Below, in pieces: positions 50,766 to 60,241 of a stretch of 64,000 nucleotides of DNA. Position numbers and translations under genes: made by a program. The stretch spans positions 130,262-194,261 of the forward strand of contig NZ_LIUT01000002.1 of the NCBI RefSeq assembly GCF_001277345.1. Reading direction: 5' to 3'. How positions within the stretch are numbered: the stretch's first letter is position 1; the number at the start of each line of letters is the position of its first letter. The notes under the pieces were generated by a model. It saw only the letters and a list, made by a program, of their open reading frames with translations, made no database searches and was not told the origin of the DNA. The stretch comes from Paenibacillus solani. GTDB lineage: Bacteria; Bacillota; Bacilli; Paenibacillales; Paenibacillaceae.

Positions 50766-51626
50766 TTACAATTCGTGCTTGTCCTTATTATACATCGTTT
50801 CTTCCATATTCCAAAGCACCATCTCGCGTTTTCGGTTGCGGAAAGTCGCAAGCTCTCGTACTCCGAGCTCTGATAACAGCGCCCGTGCCTGATCCAGATG
50901 CTCCCCGAGCTTCATTGGCTGATGGGCATCCGAACCTAAAGTGAGTGGAATGCCAAGCTTTATTGCTTCCTCCAGCATGCGACGGCTCGGGAACATCTCC
51001 TCGCAAGCTTTCGATAAACCGGAGGCATTTAACTCCATGGCTACCCCGCTGCGAGCAACTGCAGCAAGCGCAGCGTTCTCCAGAGCGATCACATCGGCCG
51101 TATGCTCCGGTCCGGGTCCATAACCGAACCGTTTGATCACGTCCAGATGGCCCATGATATCATAGAAACCGGTCGCGGCCGCTTTCTGCACCGCATCATA
51201 ATACTGCCTATAGACTTCAAACGGGTTCTTGCCCTCCCAGCCTTGAGTCTGGCGGTAATCTGTTATGTCCCATTCACCCAGAAAGTGAACGGAGCCGATG
51301 ACGTAATCCCACGGATAGTCCTTCACGATCTGCTCAATCATTTCTTCGTATCCCTCGATATAATCGCCTTCGAGTCCGATCCGAATATCAATCTGTCCTT
51401 TATAGCGTTCCTTGAGCAGCAGACATTCTTCCACATAACGCGGCAGCTCATCCATCGGCATGGCCATCTCCGGGTAATACGTCTGCGGATTGACGTGAAT
51501 CAAGGGCATATGATCCGACAATCCCAACTGATCCATCTCCAGCTCTATGGCCTGCTGGACATACTCCTCCAGCTGCCCCTCTGCATGTCCGCACCGGGCA
51601 TGGTGAGTATGGTAATCAATAATCAT
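50766..51626 (-). CDS. hisJ: Histidinol-phosphatase, PHP family
   Basis: Removes phosphate from histidinol phosphate, the eighth step of histidine synthesis. ATG 51626 with AGGAGG 6 bases before it. 286 residues; metal-binding residues of the PHP fold are visible in DYHTHHARCGHAEG (4-17), GLSDHMP, GLEGDYIEG, GSVHFLG, MGHLDVIKRFG and LGSDAHQP. It follows hisIE after 10 bases. As a PHP-type enzyme it replaces the HAD domain that some bacteria fuse to HisB, consistent with the short HisB here. Confidence 0.93.
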   Translation of the reverse strand: MIIDYHTHHARCGHAEGQLEEYVQQAIELEMDQLGLSDHMPLIHVNPQTYYPEMAMPMDELPRYVEECLLLKERYKGQIDIRIGLEGDYIEGYEEMIEQIVKDYPWDYVIGSVHFLGEWDITDYRQTQGWEGKNPFEVYRQYYDAVQKAAATGFYDIMGHLDVIKRFGYGPGPEHTADVIALENAALAAVARSGVAMELNASGLSKACEEMFPSRRMLEEAIKLGIPLTLGSDAHQPMKLGEHLDQARALLSELGVRELATFRNRKREMVLWNMEETMYNKDKHEL

Positions 51627-51636
51627 CGTAAGCCTC

Positions 51637-52335
51637 CTAATCGCGACGCGGCCGTTCATGGCGGCGGCTCAGCTCATCCATGATCTCGTCGAGCGGAAGC
51701 TTCCGCTCCTGAAGAAGGACCAGCAGGTGGTAAATCAGATCGCTGATTTCCAGCTTCAGCTCAGCGTTATCTTTATTTTTGGCGGCGATGATCGTTTCTG
51801 AAGCTTCCTCGCCCACTTTCTTGAGGATCTTGTCTACACCTTTATCGAATAAATATGTCGTATAGGCTCCTTCCGGCCGCTCTACCTCGCGCTGGGCAAT
51901 GACATTCTCAAGCTCAGCCAGAACATCGAAGCGTCCGCTGGCTGCTGCCGCACGTGGACTCGCAGGCTCGCTCTGCCCCTGAACGGTAATCTCATTGTAG
52001 AAACAGGTTGTTTGTCCGGTATGACAGGCCGGTCCATTCGGATTCACCTGCAGCAGGAGAGTATCTCCATCGCAATCATACGTCATGGAAACTACAGTCT
52101 GTACGTTGCCGGAAGTTGCCCCCTTATGCCACAACTCTTCGCGCGAACGGCTCCAGAACCAAGTCTCGCCGCTTTCCAGCGTCAACCGAAGAGACTCCCG
52201 ATTCATATAAGCCATCATCAGCACTTGCTTGCTCTCTGCATCCTGTACAATCGCTGGCACCAAGCCCGAAACATCCCAACGGATATGCTCACTGACCTGC
52301 TCCAGAGATAAATCCTTCAACATATCTTCGCTCAT
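51637..52335 (-). CDS. hisIE: Bifunctional phosphoribosyl-AMP cyclohydrolase / phosphoribosyl-ATP pyrophosphatase
   Basis: Catalyses steps two and three of histidine synthesis. 232 residues: HisI domain at 12-115 with the zinc and magnesium residues in MTYDCDGDTLLLQV and CHTGQTTCF, and HisE domain at about 130-230 (LAELENVIAQREVERPEGAYTTYL, VGEEASETIIAAKN). ATG overlaps the hisF stop by four bases (ATGA), with AAAAGGAG upstream inside hisF. Confidence 0.96.
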   Translation of the reverse strand: MSEDMLKDLSLEQVSEHIRWDVSGLVPAIVQDAESKQVLMMAYMNRESLRLTLESGETWFWSRSREELWHKGATSGNVQTVVSMTYDCDGDTLLLQVNPNGPACHTGQTTCFYNEITVQGQSEPASPRAAAASGRFDVLAELENVIAQREVERPEGAYTTYLFDKGVDKILKKVGEEASETIIAAKNKDNAELKLEISDLIYHLLVLLQERKLPLDEIMDELSRRHERPRRD

Positions 52336-53090
52336 CGTATATCCACTCCTTTTCCACTGAGATGCTGCTTCAGATGAGGAATTGAGATTTCTTTATAGTG
52401 AAAAATGGTTGCCGCAAGGCCTGCATCCGCCTTACCCGTGGTGAACACGTCATAGAAGTGATCCTCTTTGCCGGCGCCGCCGGAGGCGATGACAGGGATC
52501 CGCACCACCGAGGATACGGCTGATGTCAGCGCAAGATCGAAGCCATCCTTCGTTCCATCCGCATCCATACTGGTTAGCAGGATTTCCCCAGCGCCCAGGC
52601 TCTCCGCCTGCTTCACCCAATCCAGCGCCTTCATCCCGGACGGGGTCCGTCCGCCATGCGTGTACACTTCCCATTCTCCCCAAGCTTCATTGTACTTGGC
52701 GTCAACCGCCACAACGATGCATTGGGAGCCGAATTTGCGCGCCCCGTCCGAGATCAGCTCCGGCTGTCTCACCGCTGCCGTGTTGATTCCGATTTTATCC
52801 GCGCCCGCGCGCAGAATCCGCTTCATATCCTCGACAGATGAGATGCCTCCCCCAACCGTAAACGGGATGGAGATCTCTCCAGCCGTCCGGCGTACGACTT
52901 CCTCCATCGTTGCCCGGCCTTCTACCGATGCCGAGATATCCAGAAAAACAAGCTCGTCTGCGCCTTCCCGGTCGTAGAGCGCCGCCAATTCCACCGGATC
53001 ACCCGCATCGCGCAGGTTTACAAAATTAACACCCTTCACCACCCGGCCATCTTTTACATCCAGGCAAGGTATAATCCGTTTTGCCAGCAT
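52332..53090 (-). CDS. hisF: Imidazole glycerol phosphate synthase, cyclase subunit
   Basis: Joins PRFAR with ammonia from HisH to form imidazole glycerol phosphate and AICAR. 252 residues of a (beta/alpha)8 barrel; the catalytic Asp11 in IIPCLDVKDGRVVKG and Asp130 in VVAVDAKYNE are present, with phosphate sites in TVGGGISS and IASGGAGK. 75 bases downstream of hisA, overlaps hisIE. Confidence 0.97.
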   Translation of the reverse strand: MLAKRIIPCLDVKDGRVVKGVNFVNLRDAGDPVELAALYDREGADELVFLDISASVEGRATMEEVVRRTAGEISIPFTVGGGISSVEDMKRILRAGADKIGINTAAVRQPELISDGARKFGSQCIVVAVDAKYNEAWGEWEVYTHGGRTPSGMKALDWVKQAESLGAGEILLTSMDADGTKDGFDLALTSAVSSVVRIPVIASGGAGKEDHFYDVFTTGKADAGLAATIFHYKEISIPHLKQHLSGKGVDIR

Positions 53091-53165
53091 CCTTTTTCCC
53101 CTCTTCCCATTGAATAAACTTAATTCTTTAGGCTTAATCGAACAGAACCAGGCCTAGGACCAATT

Positions 53166-53897
53166 TTATTGGATGCGTGATATGGCCTCATATAAATCAA
53201 TATTTCCTGTATACAGCGCCTTGCCTACGATCGCTCCGCCTACGCCGTCACCGCTGTGTTCGCTGAGCGCCAGCAAATCGTCCAGCTTTGTAACACCGCC
53301 CGAAGCGATAACGGAACGACCGCTTGCTTTAGCGAGCGAGACAATGGCCTCTACGTTAGGCCCCTGCATCATACCGTCACGGGAAATATCCGTGAAGATG
53401 AAGGTTTCTGCGCCTTTGGCTGCTAATTCCTTAGCCAGCACCTCAGCTTGCACTTCTGACGTTTCCAGCCAGCCCCGCGTTGCAACATATCCGTTGCGCG
53501 CATCGATTCCGATGGCAACCTTGTCTCCGTACTTGCCCAGCACCTCTTCCGTAAAGACGCGATCTTCAATCGCGGCAGTGCCGATGATCAACCGGCTAAC
53601 GCCGAGCGACAGCAGCCGCTCTACATCTGCCAGCGTGCGCAGGCCGCCGCCTACTTGCACCGGAACTTGAACGCTCGATGCGATCCTTCCAATGAGCTCG
53701 TCATTGACTGGATGACCTGCCTTCGCCCCGTCCAAATCCACAAGGTGAATATATTTGCCTCCCTGCTCTTCCCATGCTTTGGCCACCTCGAGCGGATTGT
53801 CATTGTATATTGTTTCTTGATTATAATCGCCTTGCACCAGCCGGACACATTTGCCACCGCGAATATCGATCGCCGGATATATGATAAAAGAGGACAT
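53166..53897 (-). CDS. hisA: ProFAR isomerase
   Basis: Opens the ring of ProFAR to give PRFAR, step four. I start at ATG 53897 (MSSFIIYPAIDIRGG), 6 bases after AAGGTGGGA; GTG 53909 overlaps that site. 243 residues; Asp8 region IDIRGGKCVRL, VQVGGGLRT and the catalytic aspartate in FTDISRDGM are intact, as is IASGGVTKLDDL. Lies between hisH (29 bases) and hisF. Confidence 0.96.
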   Translation of the reverse strand: MSSFIIYPAIDIRGGKCVRLVQGDYNQETIYNDNPLEVAKAWEEQGGKYIHLVDLDGAKAGHPVNDELIGRIASSVQVPVQVGGGLRTLADVERLLSLGVSRLIIGTAAIEDRVFTEEVLGKYGDKVAIGIDARNGYVATRGWLETSEVQAEVLAKELAAKGAETFIFTDISRDGMMQGPNVEAIVSLAKASGRSVIASGGVTKLDDLLALSEHSGDGVGGAIVGKALYTGNIDLYEAISRIQ

Positions 53898-53926
53898 CCC
53901 CAATCCCACCTTCTACTTGGTCTATT

Positions 53927-54544
53927 TTAGTCTCTTGCCGTTAAAGCCAAGAAATTACGCAGCAGACTCATACCGAGCTTCCCGCTCTTCTCGGGATGGA
54001 ACTGCATGCCATACACAGAGCCGCGGCCCACGATAGCTGTTACTGGCTGACCGTAATCGGTGACTGCCAGCAAATCAGCCTGAACCTCAGGAAGAACATG
54101 ATACGAATGGACAAAATACACATGACCTTCCTCAAGTCCCGCAAACAACGGATGCTCCCGCTTCTTGAACTGCAATGAATTCCAGCCCATATGCGGTACC
54201 TTGTAGTCACCGCCTGGGAACCGTACCACCGATCCGGGCAGAATATTCAGCCCTTCATTCTTGCCATGCTCCTCGCTTCGGCTGAACAAGAGCTGCATAC
54301 CGAGGCATATCCCCAGCAGCGGCTTTCCCGACTCCGCAGCTTCCTTCATGACCGCGTCTAGCGAAGTTTCGCGCAGCTGCTCCATGGCATCGCCGAACGC
54401 GCCGACGCCGGGCAGGATGATCCCATCTGCAGCAAGTATCTCTTCCCGCTCTCCCGTGACCAGCGGCTTGTAACCAAGCCGCTCCACTGCTTTACTGACG
54501 GAATGCAGATTGCCCATCCCGTAATCTACGATTGCAATGGCCAT
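53927..54544 (-). CDS. hisH: Imidazole glycerol phosphate synthase, glutamine amidotransferase subunit
   Basis: Releases ammonia from glutamine for HisF. 205 residues; nucleophile cysteine in GICLGMQLLF (about residue 80), oxyanion loop PGVGAFGDA, and the catalytic His-Glu pair in MQFHPEKSG near the end. Starts three bases after hisB. Confidence 0.97.
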   Translation of the reverse strand: MAIAIVDYGMGNLHSVSKAVERLGYKPLVTGEREEILAADGIILPGVGAFGDAMEQLRETSLDAVMKEAAESGKPLLGICLGMQLLFSRSEEHGKNEGLNILPGSVVRFPGGDYKVPHMGWNSLQFKKREHPLFAGLEEGHVYFVHSYHVLPEVQADLLAVTDYGQPVTAIVGRGSVYGMQFHPEKSGKLGMSLLRNFLALTARD

Positions 54545-54547
54545 CGA

Positions 54548-55153
54548 TCAGAGCACTCCCTTCGTGGACGGTACGCCGGTTACCCGCGGATCCACGCTTG
54601 TCGCCTCATCCAATGCACGGCCAAGTGCCTTAAACACTGCTTCAATCATATGGTGCGTATTCTGTCCATAGTGTACAATGACATGCAGCGTAATTCGGGC
54701 TTCCAAGGCCAATTTCCACAGAAATTCTTGCACCAGCTCAGTTTGAAAAGAGCCTACCTGCTGCGAAGGATACTCAGCCCGGTATTCAAAATGCGGACGG
54801 TTGCTGATATCTACAACGACCTGCGCAAGCGCCTCATCCATCGGCACGAATACACTGGCATAGCGCTTAATGCCTTTTTTATCTCCCAGCGCTTCGCGGA
54901 AGGTCTGACCCAAGCAGATCCCGATGTCCTCCACCGTATGATGGTCATCAATCTCGATATCGCCCTTCGCTTTGACGCGAAGATCAAAGTGGCCATGCTT
55001 CGTAAACAAATCGAGCATATGATTCAGAAACGGCACATCGGTTTCCAATTCCGCAATTCCTGTTCCATCAACATTGAAATCAAGAGTAATATCAGTCTCA
55101 TTTGTTTTGCGGCTTACGCCGGCTGATCTTGCTGCTGCATCCAAACTGCTCAC
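54548..55153 (-). CDS. hisB: Imidazoleglycerol-phosphate dehydratase
   Basis: Step six of histidine synthesis. 201 residues, only the dehydratase domain; the two manganese-binding signatures are DHHTVEDIGICLG and the second histidine-rich HVIVHYGQNTHHMIEA. GTG start with GAGGAGG 8 bases upstream. No phosphatase domain is fused, in agreement with separate hisJ. Confidence 0.97.
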   Translation of the reverse strand: MSSLDAAARSAGVSRKTNETDITLDFNVDGTGIAELETDVPFLNHMLDLFTKHGHFDLRVKAKGDIEIDDHHTVEDIGICLGQTFREALGDKKGIKRYASVFVPMDEALAQVVVDISNRPHFEYRAEYPSQQVGSFQTELVQEFLWKLALEARITLHVIVHYGQNTHHMIEAVFKALGRALDEATSVDPRVTGVPSTKGVL

Positions 55154-55215
55154 GTTGATTGCCTCCTCTAAACAGATATCTATTATGAACGCACTGCATG
55201 TTCTACAATGGTTTC

Positions 55216-56529
55216 TTATCGTTCTTGATCAAGCCGAATTTGAATCGCCCTTGCGTGCCCTTCAAGGCCCTCACGCCGGGCCAGCTCCATAATCTGCTCA
55301 CCGTCTCGCAGCAAGGCTTCCTTGCTGTAATAGATCAAGCTCGATTTCTTGATAAAATCGTCCAGATCCACCGGCGAAGCAAAACGTGCCGTTCCATTCG
55401 TCGGTATGATATGATTCGGACCGGCAAAATAATCTCCCACCGGCTCCGAGCTGTACGGACCCAGGAAGATGGCACCGGCATTCTCAATCCGGCCTGCAAT
55501 CGCCATCGGCTCCTCTGTCATAATCTCCAAATGCTCCGGCGCCAAACGGTTAATGACTTCGATCCCTTCACTTAGGGACTCCGTTATGATTACCGCGCCG
55601 TAGCTGTCTACCGAAGCCCGTGCAATATCACGGCGCGGCAGCAGCTCAAGCTGCCGCTGCACTTCGACGGCGACGGCTTCTCCGAGCTTACGGGAAGGCG
55701 TCACCAGAATAGCGGAGGCCATCTCGTCATGCTCTGCCTGGGAGAGCAAATCAGCCGCGATATACGATGCATCGGCGCTGTCATCGGCCAGAACGGCAAT
55801 TTCGCTCGGTCCGGCCAAGCTGTCGATGTTCACCGTACCGTACACTTCGCGCTTGGCCAGAGCCACGTAAATATTGCCGGGTCCGCAAATTTTATCCACG
55901 GGTGTGATCGTCTCCGTGCCGTAGGCCAATGCCGCAATCGCTTGGGCTCCTCCCACGCGGTAGATCTCCGTAACGCCCGCCTCTGCTGCAGCTACCAGGA
56001 TATAAGGATTAACTCCGTCCTGCCCGCCGGTAGATGGAGGTGTCACCATAACAATCTCTGGCACGCCCGCCACTTGCGCAGGAATCACGTTCATCAGCAC
56101 AGATGAAGGATAGGCTGCCTTTCCACCAGGCACATACACGCCTACGCGCTTCAACGGACGAATAATCTGTCCGAGTATGCTGCCGTCGGCTTGAAGATCC
56201 ATCCAGGAGTTACGTTTCTGCTTCAGATGAAAGGCGCGAATATTATTCGCTGCGGACTGAATCGCCGTCACAAACGATGTCTCCACTTGCTCATAAGCTG
56301 CCTTGAGCTCCTCATCCGTTACACGAAGCTGATCTGCTGTCAGACGGACACGGTCCAATTGCTCGGTATGCCGCAGCAATGCAGCATCTCCTTCGGCTCG
56401 AATATCCGCTACGATCGCTTTAACGACTTCATTCTGCTCCGGCGTACCGTAATCATTTTCCCTTTTCAGTTGAAAGTCCCGAGCTGATACAACCTTCACC
56501 TTCATCTCCCCCATTCCCGCTGCTTGCAT
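55216..56529 (-). CDS. hisD: Histidinol dehydrogenase
   Basis: Oxidises histidinol to histidine in two steps with NAD and zinc. 437 residues; GPSEIAVLADDSADA, the zinc and catalytic region SQAEHDEMASAILVT, and NHIIPTNGTARF are intact. The ATG at 56529 follows AGGAG by 12 bases; starts at residue 9 or 11 behind GGGGGAG are also possible. 62 bases before hisB. Confidence 0.95.
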   Translation of the reverse strand: MQAAGMGEMKVKVVSARDFQLKRENDYGTPEQNEVVKAIVADIRAEGDAALLRHTEQLDRVRLTADQLRVTDEELKAAYEQVETSFVTAIQSAANNIRAFHLKQKRNSWMDLQADGSILGQIIRPLKRVGVYVPGGKAAYPSSVLMNVIPAQVAGVPEIVMVTPPSTGGQDGVNPYILVAAAEAGVTEIYRVGGAQAIAALAYGTETITPVDKICGPGNIYVALAKREVYGTVNIDSLAGPSEIAVLADDSADASYIAADLLSQAEHDEMASAILVTPSRKLGEAVAVEVQRQLELLPRRDIARASVDSYGAVIITESLSEGIEVINRLAPEHLEIMTEEPMAIAGRIENAGAIFLGPYSSEPVGDYFAGPNHIIPTNGTARFASPVDLDDFIKKSSLIYYSKEALLRDGEQIMELARREGLEGHARAIQIRLDQER

Positions 56530-56615
56530 CGTATTTCTGCTCTCCTAGGCGCGTCGTGCCCTTGATACATAAACATGATCTTTGTTCTTAGCCCGTTCAC
56601 TATAAGTTATGGTCG

Positions 56616-57263
56616 TTACAGATTTGCTCTCTCCGACAGAATGACTGCTTGCAGCCGATCGCACAGAGTCTGGATTTCGTCATTCTTCATCCGGTAGCTG
56701 ACACGATTGGCAATTAAGCGGCTTGTAATTTCGAAGATGCTGTTCATCTCGACCAGTCCGTTTTCCTTCAGCGTTTGGCCGGTTTCCACCATATCCACGA
56801 TCCGGTCGGCCAAGCCGATTAGAGGAGCAAGCTCAATAGAGCCGTTCAGCTTCACTACTTCTACCTGCTGGCCTTGTTCGCGAAAATACTGTGAGGCCAC
56901 ATTCGGATACTTCGTGGCCACCCGCTGATGAATGCCCGGCTTCCAATCCGGCAAACCGATTACGGACATTCTGCAGCGCGCAATTCCAAGATCAAGCAGT
57001 TCGTAGACGTCTTTGTTCTCCTCCATCAGCACATCCTTGCCCACAATACCGATATCGGCGACACCGTATTCCACGTAAGTCGGCACATCCACCGGCTTCG
57101 CCAGAATAAATTCCATTCCTGCTTCCGGCAAGGAAATGACCAGCTTTCGTGTCTCATCTACGTCCAGGGGAACCGGAAGTCCGGCTGAACGGAACAAAGC
57201 GGATGCCTTTTTATATATTCGTCCTTTTGGCATAGCTACTTTCAACGTTTCTGCCACTTTCAT
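56616..57263 (-). CDS. hisG: ATP phosphoribosyltransferase catalytic subunit, short form
   Basis: Joins ATP and PRPP in the first, committed step. 215 residues, the short form that lacks the C-terminal regulatory domain and works with HisZ. Motifs: AMPKGRIYKKA, YGVADIGIVGKD and the PRPP loop LADRIVDMVETGQTL. ATG 57263 stands only two bases after GGGAGG; GTG 57257 has better spacing (8) and would drop two residues. 42 bases after hisZ. Confidence 0.96.
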   Translation of the reverse strand: MKVAETLKVAMPKGRIYKKASALFRSAGLPVPLDVDETRKLVISLPEAGMEFILAKPVDVPTYVEYGVADIGIVGKDVLMEENKDVYELLDLGIARCRMSVIGLPDWKPGIHQRVATKYPNVASQYFREQGQQVEVVKLNGSIELAPLIGLADRIVDMVETGQTLKENGLVEMNSIFEITSRLIANRVSYRMKNDEIQTLCDRLQAVILSERANL

Positions 57264-57305
57264 ATCCTCCCTTCTTTAGCTTGTATAGATCGTAAACTTC
57301 CTATG

Positions 57306-58505
57306 TTATTGAAATGTAATGATATCTTGGTAACCTCGATGGAGCATGCTGCCCGATACAGCCGCTTCTTCCTTATCTTGAGCATTCGTCCCATCCGTAT
57401 CGGGAATTAGCGAAGTAATAACGGTATGGCCTTCAGCTCGCAGTTCCGATGCCTTCGCTAATCCTGCTTTTCGATAAGCAGCTGTGTATCGGATCAGAAC
57501 AGGCAGCTCCTCGGTGATCTCTTCTCCCTGCACCCCATCCAGGATGCGAGTGGTCTTGAGGGCGAAGCCCGTCGCCGGTATCGCACGGCCAAACTGCTGA
57601 AGCAGCTTATCATAACGTCCGCCGCTGGCTACAGGTGAACCTAATTCAGCGGCATAACCCTCAAATGTCATTCCCGTGTAATAGGAGAAGTCACCGAGCA
57701 TAGTCAGATCAAATAGTACATGTTTAGCGGCATCATATGCCTCGAGCACTTCCCATACTCTGCACAGATGCTCAATCGAAGCCCTTGCCAGCTCATTACT
57801 GCTGATATCCAGCGCTTGCCCGGCAACCTCCCTGCCACCGCGCAGCTTTAATACTTCCTCCAGCCGGTTCTGCTGCTCTTCCGTAAGATTCAGACCTGCA
57901 ATCGTATTCCGGTAGCCGACATAGTCGCGGTTCAGCAGATCCTGCTTCAGGCTTTCCTGATCCTCGGTCCGTTCAGGCAATACCTCCTGGAGCAGTCCAT
58001 TAAGGAAACCCATATGTCCCATCGCAATTTTAAACTTCTCTACCCCAGCTGCCTTCAAGGACTCAATCGCCAAAGCGATGACTTCTGCATCAGCTTCCGG
58101 CGTATCGTCGCCTACAAGCTCTACACCGGTCTGAAAAAATTCCGCTTCCCGGCCCGCTTCTTCCTCGATAGCCCGGAACACATTTGCATGGTACGACAAT
58201 CGTACCGGCAGCGGCTCATCCTTCAGCAGTGAAGACATGACCCGTGCTATAGGTGCCGTCAGATCGGACCGGAGCACCATGGTCGTTCCGTGCTTATTCA
58301 ATAATTTAAACAACTTTTGGTCAGACGTGGAGCTTGCCACGCCTACCGTATCGTAATATTCCATCGTCGGTGTCATAATCTGCCGGTACCCCCAGCGGTC
58401 CATGCAAGCGAGCACTTCACGTTCAATCCGTCGCAGCTTGGTGACCGCATGAGGGAGATAATCACGCACGCCCGACGGTTTCTCAAAGCCTTTCGGTTTA
58501 GACAT
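57306..58505 (-). CDS. hisZ: ATP phosphoribosyltransferase regulatory subunit HisZ
   Basis: Paralogue of histidyl-tRNA synthetase that does not charge tRNA but forms an octamer with short HisG and carries histidine feedback. ATG 58505 with GAGGTGG 6 bases upstream. 399 residues; the class II synthetase core is visible (RSDLTAPIARVMSS, YHANVFRAIEEEAGREAEFFQTGVELVG, and GGRYDKLLQQFG). The last third lacks a full anticodon-binding domain. First gene of the his operon. Confidence 0.95.
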   Translation of the reverse strand: MSKPKGFEKPSGVRDYLPHAVTKLRRIEREVLACMDRWGYRQIMTPTMEYYDTVGVASSTSDQKLFKLLNKHGTTMVLRSDLTAPIARVMSSLLKDEPLPVRLSYHANVFRAIEEEAGREAEFFQTGVELVGDDTPEADAEVIALAIESLKAAGVEKFKIAMGHMGFLNGLLQEVLPERTEDQESLKQDLLNRDYVGYRNTIAGLNLTEEQQNRLEEVLKLRGGREVAGQALDISSNELARASIEHLCRVWEVLEAYDAAKHVLFDLTMLGDFSYYTGMTFEGYAAELGSPVASGGRYDKLLQQFGRAIPATGFALKTTRILDGVQGEEITEELPVLIRYTAAYRKAGLAKASELRAEGHTVITSLIPDTDGTNAQDKEEAAVSGSMLHRGYQDIITFQ

Positions 58506-58581
58506 GACATTCCACCTCAAATTCAGAGTTTCTTTAGTATGGTAAAGTGGTACCTTGCTAATAAATTAAAGGATATTGGCT

Positions 58582-58611
58582 ATATTACCATGAATATTGC
58601 CTGATCGTCAA
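58582..58611 (-). promoter_or_regulatory. Candidate promoter of the his operon
   Basis: TTGACG (58606-58611) and TAATAT (58582-58587), 18 bases apart on the minus strand, about 70 bases before hisZ. The leader is short. I found no T-box (no AGGGTGGNACCGCG) and no leader peptide rich in histidine. The remainder of the 326-base gap before 58831 holds only the terminator at 58789-58811. Confidence 0.55.
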
Positions 58612-58788
58612 TGGATTGCGCAACGGTTCTCCACTGCTTATATCTTATATCTGCTATGTATCATTCTTCGCTCCTACTAGTCTTAACCAGCACAGAATCC
58701 ATGGAACTTCTGGCTATCATTGTAACACATGAGCAAGCAGGATTGCCGTGCATGTCTACGTGGATAAGACGGATTTATAAAGCAAAAA

Positions 58789-58811
58789 ACCGCCCGGCTG
58801 CCCGGACGGCT
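58789..58811 (-). terminator. Rho-independent terminator of the acyltransferase gene
   Basis: GCCGTCCGGG and CCGGGCGGT form the stem around CAG on the minus strand, followed by TTTTTTGC, about 20 bases after the stop codon. Confidence 0.85.
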
Positions 58812-58831
58812 TCTATAGTTAGACATGTTCA

Positions 58832-60058
58832 TTAGAGATCAACTGATTTCTTACTATCCCCCGTGACGATATCTTTTTTCTGTGAAGGCGTTGATGGTGC
58901 TTTAGGCTTCGGCTTCAGTGAGCGCGGAACGCTGCCAAGCAGCATCCAGGAGCCTGGAACCCACCGGAACACCAGCTGGACGACCACCGCACTGACAATC
59001 AGTGCAGTCACCATACCGCCATACACCCAGATCAGATAATCATCGGTTACCGGATTCAGCTTGAGATCATATTTTCGATACAGGAACAGCCACAAAGGAT
59101 GCACCAGATAGATGGCAAAGGATACTTCACCAATTCTTGTGAGCGTCTTGACGAGGATCTTCCAACCACTGTTATACAGCCAGCTGGACAGCTGCATCAA
59201 TACAAGCGCGGAGAAGACAGTATGCAGATTCCATAACAGTTCGTATAGCAGGGAATCATATTTAGCCCCGTGCAGCCGCTGATTGTACCAAATCTGTACA
59301 TGAGACAATGCCATGGCAAGCCAGCCTGCCCATAACACGATAGTGCCTACTCTTTGCCGTACCGTTTGTTTACTCCAGGCGGACGTGAGCCAACCTTTAA
59401 ATTTATCATAATTCATAGCCAGATAAGCACCCAGCATATAATAGGCTAGATAGGAAATAGCCAGGCTTCCTTTAAACGCATATTGCAGTTCGTATTTATT
59501 CCATATGATGAATCCCCACTGGAGCAGAAAACCAATCGGAACCGCCCATCTTACAAGAAAACGGGACGACTTGAACAGCTTGAGGAAAATCGGGAACAGG
59601 ATGTAGAACTGCAAGCTGATAAACACGAAATATAAGTGCGTATAGTTCTGACCCCGAATCAATCGTTCAAAAAACAGCGGCAGATTTGCCCATAAATCAA
59701 ACGAGCTATTCAGCAGCCCATTTTGGTACATCCGAACAAAGAAATAAATAATCGAGAACAACAGATACGGCAGCAAAATGTACAAGAGACGCCGTTTGTA
59801 GAAGTTTTTGATCAAATCCTTGGTCAGCGGCCGGTCCGCATAGTTATAGAACAGCACAAAGCTGCTCAAGAATATAAACGAAGGCGTGCCGTACTTAAAG
59901 AAAATATTCAAGAAATTAATAATATAATAGAATCGCGAATCAATCGCATCTACTGTTGCAAATGAAGTCGCATGAACGTGAAGCACGCCCAGGATAGCCA
60001 GTGCGCGATAAATATCGAGCTGCGGCAGCCTCTCCTTTTTATTCAGCGTAGCACTCAT
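58832..60058 (-). CDS. Acyltransferase family 3 membrane protein
   Basis: 408 residues from ATG 60058 behind AAAGGAGG (11 bases); an ATG nine codons earlier has no such site. About ten transmembrane helices. The family's N-terminal RALAILGVLHVHATSF with its catalytic-type histidine, and FIFLSSFVLFYN and YTHLYFVFISLQFYILFP, are visible. Such enzymes acylate surface sugars, peptidoglycan or lipids (OatA/ OafA group); there is no SGNH domain attached. The last 35 residues are a Lys/Pro/Ser-rich tail. It is inserted between yvoF and hisZ, which are adjacent in Bacillus subtilis. Confidence 0.88.
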   Translation of the reverse strand: MSATLNKKERLPQLDIYRALAILGVLHVHATSFATVDAIDSRFYYIINFLNIFFKYGTPSFIFLSSFVLFYNYADRPLTKDLIKNFYKRRLLYILLPYLLFSIIYFFVRMYQNGLLNSSFDLWANLPLFFERLIRGQNYTHLYFVFISLQFYILFPIFLKLFKSSRFLVRWAVPIGFLLQWGFIIWNKYELQYAFKGSLAISYLAYYMLGAYLAMNYDKFKGWLTSAWSKQTVRQRVGTIVLWAGWLAMALSHVQIWYNQRLHGAKYDSLLYELLWNLHTVFSALVLMQLSSWLYNSGWKILVKTLTRIGEVSFAIYLVHPLWLFLYRKYDLKLNPVTDDYLIWVYGGMVTALIVSAVVVQLVFRWVPGSWMLLGSVPRSLKPKPKAPSTPSQKKDIVTGDSKKSVDL

Positions 60059-60241
60059 GTCAGGCGTCGCCTCCTTTGATTTCATATTTTCATAGAGTGA
60101 GTGGAGTTATTTAGATAGACGGGCAAAAAGTCCCGCAAGGCCATTCATACCCAGGGGACTGTTCATCGCTTCGTGTCATGTTATCCTCTACACATTCTAC
60201 AATAATTTCAGCAGCTTGAGAACCTAACTTGTCACATTCCC

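Noticed and set aside
58506..58780. T-box or histidine leader upstream of hisZ
   Set aside because: GGTACCAC near 58550 on the minus strand recalls a T-box piece, but the conserved AGGGTGGNACCGCG and a specifier stem are absent.
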